From positions 7,562,501-7,626,500 of the forward strand of contig NZ_CP146101.1 in the NCBI RefSeq assembly GCF_037023745.1: DNA of 64,000 bases. The letters are read 5' to 3'. The stretch is from Streptomyces sp. SCSIO 30461 (GTDB lineage Bacteria; Actinomycetota; Actinomycetes; Streptomycetales; Streptomycetaceae). A program made the position numbers and the translations under genes. Shown one piece after another: positions 7,714 to 17,017 of the stretch; position 1 is the first letter of the stretch; the number at the start of each line of letters is the position of its first letter. Below the pieces are notes generated by a model, which had not been told where the DNA came from, ran no database searches, and saw only the letters and a program-made list of their open reading frames with translations.

Positions 7714-9564
7714 TCAGTCGAGCTTGGAGACGTCCCGGACCGCGCCCTTGTCCGCGCTCGTCGCCATCGCCGCGTAAGCCCGCAGCGCTGCGGAGACCCT
7801 GCGCTCGCGGTTCTTCGGCGCATACACCCCGTCCAGCGCCTCCCGTCGGGCAGCGAGCGTCGCATCTCCGACGACCAGCTCGATCGAACGGTTCGGGATG
7901 TCGATGCGGATCAGATCGCCGTCCTCGACCAGGGCGATGGTGCCCCCGGACGCCGCCTCGGGCGAGGCGTGGCCGATCGACAGGCCCGAGGTACCGCCCG
8001 AGAAGCGGCCGTCGGTGACCAGGGCGCAGGCCTTGCCCAGGCCGCGGCCCTTCAGGAAGGAGGTCGGGTAGAGCATCTCCTGCATACCGGGGCCGCCGCG
8101 CGGACCCTCGTAGCGGATGACGACGACATCGCCTTCCTTGATCACCTTGCTCAGGATCTTGTCGACGGCCTCCTCCTGGGACTCGCAGACCACGGCGGGG
8201 CCCTCGAAGGTCCAGATCGACTCGTCCACGCCCGCGGTCTTCACCACGCAGCCGTCGACGGCGAGATTGCCCCTCAGCACGGCCAGCCCGCCGTCCTTGG
8301 AGTACGCGTGCTCGACGGAACGGATGCAGCCGTTCTCGGCGTCGGTGTCCAGGGAGTCCCAGCGCTCCGACTGCGAGAAGGCGGTCGCCGAGCGCACGCA
8401 ACCGGGCGCCGCGTGCCACAGCTCGACGGCTTCGGCCGACGGGGAGCCACCGCGCACGTCCCAGGTCTTGAGCCAGTCCGCGAGCGAGGCGGAGTGCACG
8501 GTGTGCACGTCCTCGTTGAGCAGCCCGCCTCGGTAGAGCTCGCCCAGGATGGCGGGGATGCCGCCGGCTCGGTGGACGTCCTCCATGTAGTACGTGCCGC
8601 CGGGGGCGATGTTCGGTGCGACCTTGGCCAGGCAGGGGACGCGGCGCGAGACCGCGTCGATGTCGGTGAGGTCGTAGTCGAGCTCGGCCTCCTGGGCGGC
8701 GGCCAGCAAGTGCAGGATCGTGTTGGTCGAGCCGCCCATGGCGATGTCGAGGGCCATGGCGTTCTCGAAGGCGGCACGGGTCGCGATGTTGCGGGGCAGG
8801 ACGGACTCGTCGCCCTGCCCGTAGTAGCGCTTGGTGATCTCGACGACCGTGCGGCCCGCGGTCTCGTAGAGGGCCCGGCGGGCGGTGTGGGTGGCGAGGG
8901 TGGAGCCGTTGCCGGGAAGGGAGAGGCCGATGGCCTCGGTGAGGCAGTTCATCGAGTTGGCGGTGAACATGCCGGAGCAGGATCCGCAGGTGGGGCAGGC
9001 GTTCTCCTCGATACGGAGCACGTCCTCGTCCGACACGTTCTCGTTGACCGCGTCCACGATGGCGTTGATCAGGTCCAGCTTGCGAACCGTGCCGTCGACC
9101 AGGGTGGCCTGACCCGCCTCCATCGGACCGCCCGAGACGAAGATGGCCGGGATGTTGAGACGCATGGCGGCCATCAGCATGCCGGGAGTGATCTTGTCGC
9201 AGTTGGAGATGCAGATCAGGGCGTCCGCGCAGTGTGCCTCGACCATGTACTCGACCGAATCGGCGATCAGGTCGCGGGACGGCAGGCTGTAGAGCATCCC
9301 TCCGTGTCCCATGGCGATCCCGTCGTCCACGGCGATGGTGTTGAACTCACGGGGGACCGCGCCGGCGGCGAGGATCGCGTCGGAGACGATCCGGCCGACC
9401 GGTGCCAGGTGGGTGTGGCCCGGCACGAACTCGGTGAAGGAGTTGGCGACCGCGATGATCGGCTTGCCGATGTCCGCGCTCGCTACGCCCGAAGCCCTCA
9501 TCAGGGCGCGGGCGCCCGCCATATTGCGGCCGTGGGTGACTGTGCGGGACCTCAGCTCGGGCAT
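7714..9564 (-). CDS. ilvD: dihydroxy-acid dehydratase
   Basis: The 616-residue length is standard for IlvD. The enzyme uses an iron-sulphur cluster to dehydrate 2,3-dihydroxy-isovalerate and -methylvalerate in valine, leucine and isoleucine synthesis. Conserved segments include [17 protein letters not shown], the cluster cysteines in [14 protein letters not shown] and [31 protein letters not shown] and the C-terminal [24 protein letters not shown] 9564 has AAAGGAG nine bases upstream. It is a single-gene unit converging on the kinase gene. The long frame on the opposite strand is a composition shadow. Confidence 0.97.
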   Translation of the reverse strand: MPELRSRTVTHGRNMAGARALMRASGVASADIGKPIIAVANSFTEFVPGHTHLAPVGRIVSDAILAAGAVPREFNTIAVDDGIAMGHGGMLYSLPSRDLIADSVEYMVEAHCADALICISNCDKITPGMLMAAMRLNIPAIFVSGGPMEAGQATLVDGTVRKLDLINAIVDAVNENVSDEDVLRIEENACPTCGSCSGMFTANSMNCLTEAIGLSLPGNGSTLATHTARRALYETAGRTVVEITKRYYGQGDESVLPRNIATRAAFENAMALDIAMGGSTNTILHLLAAAQEAELDYDLTDIDAVSRRVPCLAKVAPNIAPGGTYYMEDVHRAGGIPAILGELYRGGLLNEDVHTVHSASLADWLKTWDVRGGSPSAEAVELWHAAPGCVRSATAFSQSERWDSLDTDAENGCIRSVEHAYSKDGGLAVLRGNLAVDGCVVKTAGVDESIWTFEGPAVVCESQEEAVDKILSKVIKEGDVVVIRYEGPRGGPGMQEMLYPTSFLKGRGLGKACALVTDGRFSGGTSGLSIGHASPEAASGGTIALVEDGDLIRIDIPNRSIELVVGDATLAARREALDGVYAPKNRERRVSAALRAYAAMATSADKGAVRDVSKLD

Positions 9565-9749
9565 CGTCGCTCGCTCCTTTTGACAGTGCTGGCTCCATCG
9601 AGCCTACGCCGCTGCTCCAAGATCTGGACATCGAGTCCGCGATACGGGACGGTGTTCCGCCTTTCGGGCAACCCGGCACGCGGACCGAAAGGCGGACCCG
9701 TCGGGCGATCAGCTTCGATCGGCGCGCTGGGAGCGGACTCGTGCCCGCC

Positions 9750-10370
9750 TCAGTCCTCCGTCAGATACCGCTGAAGCGTGGGTGCGACCATCGCGATGAT
9801 CTCCTCCGGGTCCGCGCTGACCAGCGGCTCCACCTTGATCACATAGCGCAGCACCGCGATCCCGATCATGTGCGACGCGGCGAGCTCGGCGCGGAACTTG
9901 GGGTTCGGCACGTCGAGGTCCGCCGCCACCCGTTCCAGCAGCCGCCGCAGGACGAATCCGCGCAGCACCTTCGCCGCTGCGTCATGCGTCAGCGCGGACC
10001 GGAGGATCGCCAGCAGCGGCGCTCTCGTCGCCGGGTTCTCCCAGACGCCGATGAAGTGGCGTACGAGTCGCTCGCCGATGTGCCCGGTGCCCTCTTCGAG
10101 GATCGCCGGTACGAGCATCGCGGGCTCGAAACTGACCTCGATGGCCGCGGCGAAGACCTCGTCCTTGGTGCCGAAGTAGTGGTGGACGAGCGCCGGATCG
10201 ACGTTCGCGGCCTTGGCGATTCCGCGCACGGATGTCTTGTCGTAGCCACGCTCGGCGAACTCTGCACGGGCCGCCTGGAGGATGCGTTCCCGGGCACCCG
10301 GCCCGCTGTCCGCCTCCGTGCGGGCGGGACGGCCGCGACCACGCCGCCTCGGGGCGGCCGCGGCGGTCAT
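9750..10370 (-). CDS. TetR-family transcriptional regulator
   Basis: The protein has 206 residues. A basic leader ([10 protein letters not shown]) precedes the TetR DNA-binding domain (about 27-75): [45 protein letters not shown] has the expected helix-turn-helix. The remaining residues form a ligand-binding helical domain (TetR_C like, [26 protein letters not shown]). Its ATG overlaps the stop codon of the upstream isomerase-like gene by four bases, so the two are co-translated. That suggests it responds to a metabolite handled by that enzyme, or simply shares its promoter. The target is unknown. Confidence 0.9.
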   Translation of the reverse strand: MTAAAAPRRRGRGRPARTEADSGPGARERILQAARAEFAERGYDKTSVRGIAKAANVDPALVHHYFGTKDEVFAAAIEVSFEPAMLVPAILEEGTGHIGERLVRHFIGVWENPATRAPLLAILRSALTHDAAAKVLRGFVLRRLLERVAADLDVPNPKFRAELAASHMIGIAVLRYVIKVEPLVSADPEEIIAMVAPTLQRYLTED

Positions 10371-11245
10371 GATCCGCCCGCGGTGCCGCCGAAGGCGTCC
10401 GCCTCCGCCCCTTCCGGCTCGTCGTCCGAGGCGGCGGCCGAGGCCAGATGCAGCCGGGTGAACGCCAGCGCCTCGGCAAGGTCCGCCTCACGCTCCGCCG
10501 CCGACATCGCCCGACGGGTGTTGACCTCGATCACGACATGCCCGTCGAAGCCGCTGCGGGCCAGCCGTTCCAGCAGCTCGGCGCACGGCTGGTCGCCGCG
10601 TCCCGGCACCAGGTGCTCGTCCTTGGCCGAGCCCTTGCCGTCGGCCAGATGCACATGCGCGAGCCGGTCGCCCATCCGGTCGACCATGGCCAGGGTGTCC
10701 GTACGGGAGGTGGCGGTGTGCGACAGGTCGACCGTGAAGTGCCGGTAGTCCTCCTTGGTGACGTCCCAGTCGGGGGCGTACGCCAGCATCTCGCGGTCGC
10801 GGTAGCGCCAGGGGTACATGTTCTCGACGGCGAACCGCACGTCCGTCTCGTTCGCCATCCGCCAGATCCCGGACACGAAGTCGCGCGCGTACTGCCGCTG
10901 CCAGCGGAACGGCGGATGCACCACGACGGTCGACGCGCCCAGTTGCTCGGCCGCGGCCTGCGCGCGCTGGAGCTTCACCCAAGGGTCGGTGGACCAGACC
11001 CTCTGAGTGACCAGCAGGCACGGCGCGTGGACCGCGAGGATCGGCACCTCGTGGTAGTCGGAGAGCCTGCGCAGCGCCTCCAGGTCCTGGCTGACCGGGT
11101 CGGTCCAGACCATGACCTCGACCCCGTCGTATCCGAGGCGCGCGGCGATCTCGAAGGCCGTCGCCGTCGACTCCGGGTAGACGGAGGCCGTCGACAGGGC
11201 GACCTTCGCATCCGGGATACGCACCACTGGATCTGGATCTGCCAC
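10367..11245 (-). CDS. sugar phosphate isomerase/epimerase family protein (AP endonuclease 2-like TIM barrel)
   Basis: The protein has 292 residues from GTG 11245 ([20 protein letters not shown]). The family is shown by [30 protein letters not shown] at the N-terminus, the metal-site segments [27 protein letters not shown] and HVHLADG, and VIEVNTRR. These are the His/Glu/Asp ligands of xylose isomerase-like TIM barrels. The frame extends to 11299, but conserved sequence begins at the chosen GTG. Neither start has a clear ribosome site. It lies 64 bases downstream of the ppx-like gene and overlaps the following tetR. The substrate is unknown. Confidence 0.85.
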   Translation of the reverse strand: MADPDPVVRIPDAKVALSTASVYPESTATAFEIAARLGYDGVEVMVWTDPVSQDLEALRRLSDYHEVPILAVHAPCLLVTQRVWSTDPWVKLQRAQAAAEQLGASTVVVHPPFRWQRQYARDFVSGIWRMANETDVRFAVENMYPWRYRDREMLAYAPDWDVTKEDYRHFTVDLSHTATSRTDTLAMVDRMGDRLAHVHLADGKGSAKDEHLVPGRGDQPCAELLERLARSGFDGHVVIEVNTRRAMSAAEREADLAEALAFTRLHLASAAASDDEPEGAEADAFGGTAGGS

Positions 11246-11309
11246 GAGAGACAGATTACGGGCCCGGTGCTGCCGCGACTGAAGGTGGGGAGAGGGCATC
11301 AGTCGGACG

Positions 11310-12242
11310 TCAGTCCGTGGGCAGGTGGTCCAGGCGGCGCAGAATCACACCTTCGCGCAGCGCCCAGGGGCAGATCTCCAGCTCATCGACGCCGAAGAGG
11401 TCCATGGCCCCTTCCGCCACCAGAGCCCCGGCGAGCAGCTGGCCCGAGCGGCCCTCAGAGACCCCGGGCAGCATCGAACGCTGGGCGGAGGTCATGGTGG
11501 CCAGCTTGGGCACCCACTCCTCCAGGGCGGCGCGGTTCAACGCGCGCTGCACGTACAGGCCGTCGGCGGTACGCGCGGCGCCGGTGATACGGGCCAGTTG
11601 CTTGAACGTCTTGGAAGTGGCGACCACATGGTCCGGGCGGCCGAAACGGCTGAACTCATGGACCGTACGGGCGATCTGCGCCCGTACATGGCGGCGCAAC
11701 GCACGCACGTCGTCGGGCTGCGGCGGGTCGCCCGGGAGCATCGCGGCAGTGAGCCGTCCGGCGCCCAGCGGCAGGCTGACCGCGGCGTCCGGGTCCTCGT
11801 CGATCCCCAACGCGATCTCCAGCGAGCCGCCCCCGATGTCCAGGACCAGCAGCCGGCCGGCGGACCAGCCGAACCAGCGGCGGGCGGCCAGGAAGGTGAG
11901 CCGGGCCTCCTCCTCGCCGGTGAGCACGGTGAGGTCGACCCCGGTCACGGTGCGGACGCGCGCCAATACGGCGTCGGCGTTGGTCGCCTCGCGCACCGCG
12001 GACGTCGCAAAGGGGAGGACGTCCTCGCAGCCCTTGTCCTCGGCGGCCTGGAGTGCGTCTTCGACGGTGGCGATGAGCTGGTCGACGCCCTTGGCGCTGA
12101 TGGCTCCGTCCTCGTCGAGGAGCTGGGCGAGCCGCAGCTCAGCTTTGTGGGAGTGGGCAGGCAGAGGGCACGCACCGGGGTGTGCGTCCACCACCAGCAG
12201 GTGCACCGTGTTCGAACCGACGTCGAGGACTCCGAGTCTCAT
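11310..12242 (-). CDS. Ppx/GppA family phosphatase (exopolyphosphatase-like)
   Basis: The protein has 310 residues. It has the ASKHA-fold motifs of this family: phosphate-1 [15 protein letters not shown] at the N-terminus, [13 protein letters not shown], phosphate-2 [15 protein letters not shown] and the glutamate motif [11 protein letters not shown]. The family hydrolyses polyphosphate and/or pppGpp, linking it to stringent response and phosphate balance. It is a short, HD-domain-lacking form common in actinobacteria. The start is ATG 12242. The frame runs much further upstream, but that part is antisense to the gene at 12283. Its promoter region (40 bp) is shared with that divergent gene. 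Confidence 0.9.
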   Translation of the reverse strand: MRLGVLDVGSNTVHLLVVDAHPGACPLPAHSHKAELRLAQLLDEDGAISAKGVDQLIATVEDALQAAEDKGCEDVLPFATSAVREATNADAVLARVRTVTGVDLTVLTGEEEARLTFLAARRWFGWSAGRLLVLDIGGGSLEIALGIDEDPDAAVSLPLGAGRLTAAMLPGDPPQPDDVRALRRHVRAQIARTVHEFSRFGRPDHVVATSKTFKQLARITGAARTADGLYVQRALNRAALEEWVPKLATMTSAQRSMLPGVSEGRSGQLLAGALVAEGAMDLFGVDELEICPWALREGVILRRLDHLPTD

Positions 12243-12282
12243 GAACGGAACGCTACTGCTGTCTCGCGCATACGCTTGACCC

Positions 12283-13251
12283 GTGCCAAAGACGAAAAAG
12301 ACGAAGCAGGGCAAAGCAAACCGGGAGAGTGCCGGGCAGCCGGTGAAGCTCGGAAAGCCCGCGCAGTCGGTGGAATCCGTGGAGTCGGTGGAAACCGTCG
12401 GGTCAGTGGAATCCGTGGGGCCCCTGGAGCCCGGGCGGACCTCCGCACCCGGCCGGGCCGATCGGCCCGGCCGACCCGACGAACAGGGTCTCGACTTCCC
12501 ACGCGCCTGGGTGGAGTTCGCCGACCCGGCGGACGACGAACAGGTCTTCCGCTGCGACCTGACCTGGCTGACCTCCCGCTGGAACTGCATCTTCGGCAGC
12601 GGCTGCCAGGGCATCCAGGCGGGCCGTGCCGACGACGGCTGCTGCACGCTGGGGGCGCATTTCTCGGACAAGGACGACCAGAAGCGGGTCGCCCGGAACG
12701 TGGCACGACTCACTCCCGAACTGTGGCAGTTCCACGATGTGGGCACCCGGACGGGCTGGACGCAGAAGGACGAGGACGGTGAGCTCCAGACCCGGCGCTG
12801 GGAAGGGTCCTGCATCTTCCAGAACCGCCCGGGGTTCTCGGGCGGCGCCGGCTGCTCGCTGCACATCCTGGCTCTCAAGGAGGGCCGCGAGCCGCTGGAG
12901 GCCAAGCCCGACGTGTGCTGGCAGCTTCCCGTGCGGCGCACGTACGACTGGGTCGACCGCCCCGACGACACCCGGGTGCTGCGGATCTCGATCGGCGAGT
13001 ACGACCGCAGGGGCTGGGGCCCTGGCGGGCATGACCTGCACTGGTGGTGCACATCGGCGACCTCGGCGCACGGCGCGGGCGAGCCGGTGTACGTGACCTA
13101 CCGCCCTGAGCTCGTGGAGCTGATGGGCGAGGCGGCGTACGGCGTACTGGTGGAGCTGTGCGAGGCACGACTGGCCAGGGGGCTGCCGCTGCTGGCCCCG
13201 CATCCCGCGGATCCGGCGGCCCCGAGGGACGGGCGTACCAACCCGGCCTGA
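12283..13251 (+). CDS. Cys-rich conserved protein of unknown function
   Basis: The protein has 322 residues from GTG 12283; TACGCT lies six bases upstream, so it is probably leaderless. A Lys-rich start ([10 protein letters not shown]) and a low-complexity stretch ([18 protein letters not shown]) precede the conserved part (about 65-300). This contains many cysteines: [33 protein letters not shown] and GAGCSLHI. Aromatic motifs such as DLHWWCTSA follow. The spacing suggests a metal or iron-sulphur site, but I recognise no named family. It is divergent from the ppx-like gene. Confidence 0.82.
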   Translation: MPKTKKTKQGKANRESAGQPVKLGKPAQSVESVESVETVGSVESVGPLEPGRTSAPGRADRPGRPDEQGLDFPRAWVEFADPADDEQVFRCDLTWLTSRWNCIFGSGCQGIQAGRADDGCCTLGAHFSDKDDQKRVARNVARLTPELWQFHDVGTRTGWTQKDEDGELQTRRWEGSCIFQNRPGFSGGAGCSLHILALKEGREPLEAKPDVCWQLPVRRTYDWVDRPDDTRVLRISIGEYDRRGWGPGGHDLHWWCTSATSAHGAGEPVYVTYRPELVELMGEAAYGVLVELCEARLARGLPLLAPHPADPAAPRDGRTNPA

Positions 13252-13354
13252 TCCCCGGGCGAACCATCTGCCCCGGCCTGCCTCCGGCCGATGCGGCCGA
13301 CCCCGCCCTGCCCGCCTCGTCTGCGTGCATCGGGCGGATGCGGCTCACGCGCGC

Positions 13355-13392
13355 GGCCCCGGTGGCTGCCTCCGAGTGGGCGCCCCGGGGCC
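13355..13392. terminator. bidirectional hairpin between convergent genes
   Basis: Arms GGCCCCGG (13355-13362) and CCGGGGCC (13385-13392), in the 188-bp gap between convergent genes ending at 13251 and 13440. There is no T-run; the role is inferred from position. Confidence 0.45.
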
Positions 13393-13439
13393 GGTGCGCG
13401 CCCGGCAGGAGGCCGCACACGGTCCGGGGAAACGCTTCC

Positions 13440-15323
13440 TCAGTTCGGTGACGGGGCCGACGGCTGCGCAGGATCGCCCGGCGGCGGCTCCGCGGGGTCG
13501 GACGGCGGCGGTGTCTCTCCGGGCGGGGGGTCGGTTGCCGGAGGCGGTTCGCTGGCGGGCGGTGGTTCCGTCGCCGGGGGCGGCTCCGGCATGGACGGTT
13601 CCTCGGAGGGCGGGGGCGGTTCGGCGGGCGGGGCCGGATCGGTCTCGCCATGCCCGTCCAGCTCCAGGACCGCGCCCGAGGGGTCGACGCCCACACGTGC
13701 CGTCCAAGGGCCTTCCGGCTCGGCGGCGTGGTCCACGTACACATGGACGGTGAAGGACTCCCCCGGCCGTAGGACGCCGGACGTGACACTCGCGTAGAGC
13801 CAGGGCGCGTCCGTCCACAGTGACCAGGACACCGGGGCGCCACCCGACGCGGTGAGGGTGATCATCGTCGTGTCGCCGGACGGCTGGGCCTCGACCGTGA
13901 GACGGCCCGGCCCACGCCCGAAGGCAGTGGAGCCGGTCAGCGGCTGCCCGGGGCTGATGACCTCGATGGACACCCCGCCGGATGTGGCGACGGGGTGGCT
14001 GCCCACGCTCACGGCTCGCCCGCCGGGACCGCGCTGCGCGTTGCCGGCGGTCTCGTAGTCGCCGTAGCCGCGGCCGTCACGGCGGAAGCCGTCCGGTCGC
14101 TCCGCACCGTCCTCGTCGGCGGCACCGTCGAGTTCCCCGGCGAACAGCGGGGAACCGCCTTGGTGGTCACCGTCGGTGGAGGTACCGCGGTAGGCCCCCC
14201 AGAGCGCAAGCACGGGCGCGGCCACGACCGCCGCCACGACGGCCGTGGTGACCGCCCTGGTCCGCAACCGGCCGCGCTGAGCCGCGTGGCTCCTCGGGTC
14301 CACGGGGAACCCGTCCCGGCCGAAGCGCGGTGATCCGGCGCGCTCTCGCGGTACGTGCGGCATCGCCGCGTAGGCCTCGGCACGCGGCGCGGGGACGAGG
14401 GGCAACTGCCCGACCGGCCCTCCGAATGTCCGCCTCGGCGAATCGGGTGCGCCGGCCGGAGCCGGCGCCCCCTCCGCGCCTTCCGGCAGAGTGACCGATG
14501 AGCCGGGCCAGGGCCCGCCGGCCCCGGCGCGCTCGGCGGCGCGGCGGCAGCGCGGGCAGTCGTCCACATGCCGCACGAGTTCGCGCCGCAGACCGGCCGA
14601 GAGCAGCACTTGGTGGTCCTCGGTGAGCCTGGCGATCGAGGGGCAGTCGCCGGCCTCCACCACGGCGAGTGCCGCACGGGTGCGCTCCACCTCGCAAGCC
14701 GCGGACGCGAGCAGCTCACGGGTGCGCACGGGCTCCATGCCCAGTACGGCGGCGACTTGGCGCGGTACGAGGCGGTGACGTACGGCGAGCTCCAGCGCCT
14801 CGCGCTGCTCGGGGGTGGTGCCGGCAGCCTCCGGCCAGGCGAGCCTGGCCAGTTCGGCCCGATGCCGCTCGGCGACATCGGGCGGGATGGTGCGCACGGA
14901 CTCCGTGGGCGCCGTCTCGTCACAGCCGGACCGCGCGGACCGGGCATGGGCGCGGCCCTGCGCACGGGAGCCGTGCGCACCGCGGGTCCCCTCGGCATCC
15001 GCGCGTAACCCACCTGAGCGCTTGCCGTGCGCGCCGCCGCCCGTGCCCCGACGCCGCCTGTGCCGCCGCTGCTCGGCGAGGGCTCGCAGGCAGGCCCAGC
15101 GGGCGAGCGCGTACAGCCATGCCTTGCGCTCGGTCTCGCCGCTCGGGCAACGCCGGTGCTGACGCTCGGAGATGGCCAGGACGTCGCCGAGCACCTCCGT
15201 CGCCGCTTCGTGGTCGCACAGCGCCGCCAGGCAGTAGGTGAACAGCCCGTCCAGATACGCCTCGTAGCGCGCGGGCGACGCCTGCACGAGGGTCTCGGGT
15301 GGTTCCAGCATGCTGCTCGTCAC
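13440..15323 (-). CDS. ECF sigma-like protein fused to zinc anti-sigma motif, membrane helix, BACON-like domain and Pro-rich tail
   Basis: The protein has 627 residues from GTG 15323. In order: a sigma region-2-like part (about 15-90, YLDGLFTYCLAALCDHEAATEVL); a basic linker; a region-4-like helix-turn-helix (about 168-215, LVPRQVAAVLGMEPVRTRELL); a zinc anti-sigma motif H-x3-C-x2-C (HVDDCPRC, about 252-259); one membrane helix (about 357-377, VTTAVVAAVVAAPVLALWGAY). Outside follow a BACON-like beta domain (about 455-555, WSLWTDAPWLYAS) and a PEP/PPP-rich tail. It looks like a one-protein sensor and sigma switch. TACGGT lies six bases before the GTG, fitting a leaderless start; an earlier GTG at 15350 is possible. 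Confidence 0.82.
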   Translation of the reverse strand: MTSSMLEPPETLVQASPARYEAYLDGLFTYCLAALCDHEAATEVLGDVLAISERQHRRCPSGETERKAWLYALARWACLRALAEQRRHRRRRGTGGGAHGKRSGGLRADAEGTRGAHGSRAQGRAHARSARSGCDETAPTESVRTIPPDVAERHRAELARLAWPEAAGTTPEQREALELAVRHRLVPRQVAAVLGMEPVRTRELLASAACEVERTRAALAVVEAGDCPSIARLTEDHQVLLSAGLRRELVRHVDDCPRCRRAAERAGAGGPWPGSSVTLPEGAEGAPAPAGAPDSPRRTFGGPVGQLPLVPAPRAEAYAAMPHVPRERAGSPRFGRDGFPVDPRSHAAQRGRLRTRAVTTAVVAAVVAAPVLALWGAYRGTSTDGDHQGGSPLFAGELDGAADEDGAERPDGFRRDGRGYGDYETAGNAQRGPGGRAVSVGSHPVATSGGVSIEVISPGQPLTGSTAFGRGPGRLTVEAQPSGDTTMITLTASGGAPVSWSLWTDAPWLYASVTSGVLRPGESFTVHVYVDHAAEPEGPWTARVGVDPSGAVLELDGHGETDPAPPAEPPPPSEEPSMPEPPPATEPPPASEPPPATDPPPGETPPPSDPAEPPPGDPAQPSAPSPN

Positions 15324-15350
15324 AGTTTGACCGTAGGCGCCGAAGGGCAC

Positions 15351-15374
15351 TCAGTTCGCGCCACTTAGGGGCAT
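15351..15374 (-). other. possible 7-codon leader ORF ending at the alternative start of the sigma-like gene
   Basis: Minus strand AAGGAG, three bases, then ATG (15374-15372) encoding MPLSGAN, with a TGA at 15353-15351. The alternative GTG start of the sigma-like gene (15350) follows directly. Whether it is translated depends on where transcription starts. If the mRNA is leaderless from GTG 15323 this ORF is not transcribed. Confidence 0.25.
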
Positions 15375-15563
15375 TTACTCCTTACGGGTGAACGTTTCTG
15401 TTAAAAGAGGACCGGGGCATGTGCCCGGCGCGGATGCCCCGGTGCCAGGCGCCCTTCTCCGGCGCTCTCGCCGGTGCCTTCCCCCGGCGGCCGTCGTGCG
15501 ATCGCGGCGCTCCCCCTCGGCCGCCCTCGGCCGATGTCAGTGGGGGCCGCTACGGTTCTCCGC

Positions 15564-16973
15564 ATGGCTGCCCGTACGAAATCCGCGAAGGACCGGCCGT
15601 CCTATCGCTGCACCGAATGCGGTTGGACGACCGCCAAGTGGCTCGGTCGCTGCCCCGAGTGCCAGGCCTGGGGCACGGTCGAGGAGTACGGCGCGCCCGC
15701 GGTCCGTACGACGGCCGCCGGGAGGGTCACCAGCGCCGCGGTGCCGATCGCGCAGGTCGACGGTCGGCAGGCCACGGCCCGCACGACCGGTGTCGACGAG
15801 CTCGACCGGGTGCTCGGCGGGGGCCTGGTGCCGGGCGCGGTGGTGCTGCTGGCCGGCGAGCCCGGCGTGGGCAAGTCCACGTTGCTGCTCGACGTGGCGG
15901 CGAAGGCCGCGAGCGACGAACACCGCACCCTCTATGTCACGGGTGAGGAGTCGGCCAGTCAGGTGAGGCTGCGCGCGGACCGGATCCACGCACTGGACGA
16001 CCATCTGTATCTGGCCGCCGAGACCGACCTCTCCGCCGTTCTCGGGCATCTGGACGCCGTGAAGCCCTCGCTGCTCATCCTGGACTCCGTGCAGACGGTG
16101 GCGTCCCCCGAGATCGACGGGGCACCGGGCGGCATGGCGCAGGTGCGCGAGGTGGCGGGTGCGCTGATCCGCGCGTCCAAGGAGCGCGGGATGTCCACCC
16201 TGCTGGTGGGACACGTCACCAAGGACGGCGCCATCGCGGGTCCGCGGCTGCTGGAGCACCTCGTGGACGTCGTGCTGCACTTCGAGGGCGACCGGCATGC
16301 CCGGTTGCGGCTGGTCCGGGGCGTCAAGAACCGTTACGGCACGACGGACGAGGTCGGCTGCTTCGAGCTGCACGACGAGGGCATCACCGGACTCGCCGAC
16401 CCCAGCGGCCTGTTCCTGACCCGGCGGGACGAGCCCGTCCCCGGCACCTGCCTCACGGTCACACTGGAGGGGCGCCGCCCTCTGGTCGCCGAGGTCCAGG
16501 CGCTCACCGTGGACACCCAGATCCCCTCACCCCGGCGCACCACCTCCGGTCTGGAGACCTCCCGGGTCTCGATGATGCTGGCCGTGCTGGAGCAGCGGGG
16601 CCGCATCAGTTCCCTGGGCAAAAGGGACATCTACAGCGCGACCGTCGGCGGGGTGAAGCTCTCCGAGCCCGCAGCCGATCTCGCGATCGCGCTTGCTCTG
16701 GCGTCGGCGGCGAGTGACACACCGCTGCCCAAGAACCTGGTGGCGATCGGAGAGGTGGGGCTCGCCGGCGAAGTGAGACGGGTCACTGGTGTGCAGCGCA
16801 GACTCGCCGAAGCACACCGCCTCGGCTTCACGCACGCTCTCGTTCCGGCAGATCCCGGCAAGGTCCCGCCTGGTATGAAGGTCACGGAAGTCGCCGACAT
16901 GGGGGACGCGCTGAGGGTGCTCCCGCGCGGGCGCAGGGCAGAGGCCCCACGAATGGACGAGGTACGCCGGTAG
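15564..16973 (+). CDS. radA: DNA repair protein RadA (Sms)
   Basis: The 469 residues show full RadA architecture. The zinc finger has Cys at about 16, 19, 30 and 33 (YRCTECG and RCPECQAWG). The RecA-like ATPase carries Walker A GEPGVGKST and Walker B SLLILDS, with the RadA-specific KNRYG motif (GVKNRYGTTDE). A Lon-like C-terminal domain includes EVGLAGEVRRV and AHRLGFTHALVP. It promotes branch migration in recombinational repair. ATG 15564 lies seven bases after a TACGGT -10, so the mRNA is probably leaderless. disA follows 44 bases later, the classical radA-disA pairing. Confidence 0.96.
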   Translation: MAARTKSAKDRPSYRCTECGWTTAKWLGRCPECQAWGTVEEYGAPAVRTTAAGRVTSAAVPIAQVDGRQATARTTGVDELDRVLGGGLVPGAVVLLAGEPGVGKSTLLLDVAAKAASDEHRTLYVTGEESASQVRLRADRIHALDDHLYLAAETDLSAVLGHLDAVKPSLLILDSVQTVASPEIDGAPGGMAQVREVAGALIRASKERGMSTLLVGHVTKDGAIAGPRLLEHLVDVVLHFEGDRHARLRLVRGVKNRYGTTDEVGCFELHDEGITGLADPSGLFLTRRDEPVPGTCLTVTLEGRRPLVAEVQALTVDTQIPSPRRTTSGLETSRVSMMLAVLEQRGRISSLGKRDIYSATVGGVKLSEPAADLAIALALASAASDTPLPKNLVAIGEVGLAGEVRRVTGVQRRLAEAHRLGFTHALVPADPGKVPPGMKVTEVADMGDALRVLPRGRRAEAPRMDEVRR

Positions 16974-17017
16974 ACTTTGCCCTGGTCTCGCCCATCCGTA
17001 CGAGCCGGAGGAGAGCA

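Noticed and set aside
7441..9774. 777-codon open frame opposite ilvD
   Set aside because: ilvD is unambiguous on the other strand; the frame also overlaps the kinase gene end.
11310..13052. Extended 580-residue version of the Ppx/GppA protein
   Set aside because: The upstream 270 codons are antisense to the Cys-rich gene and low in complexity; the family N-terminus begins at ATG 12242.
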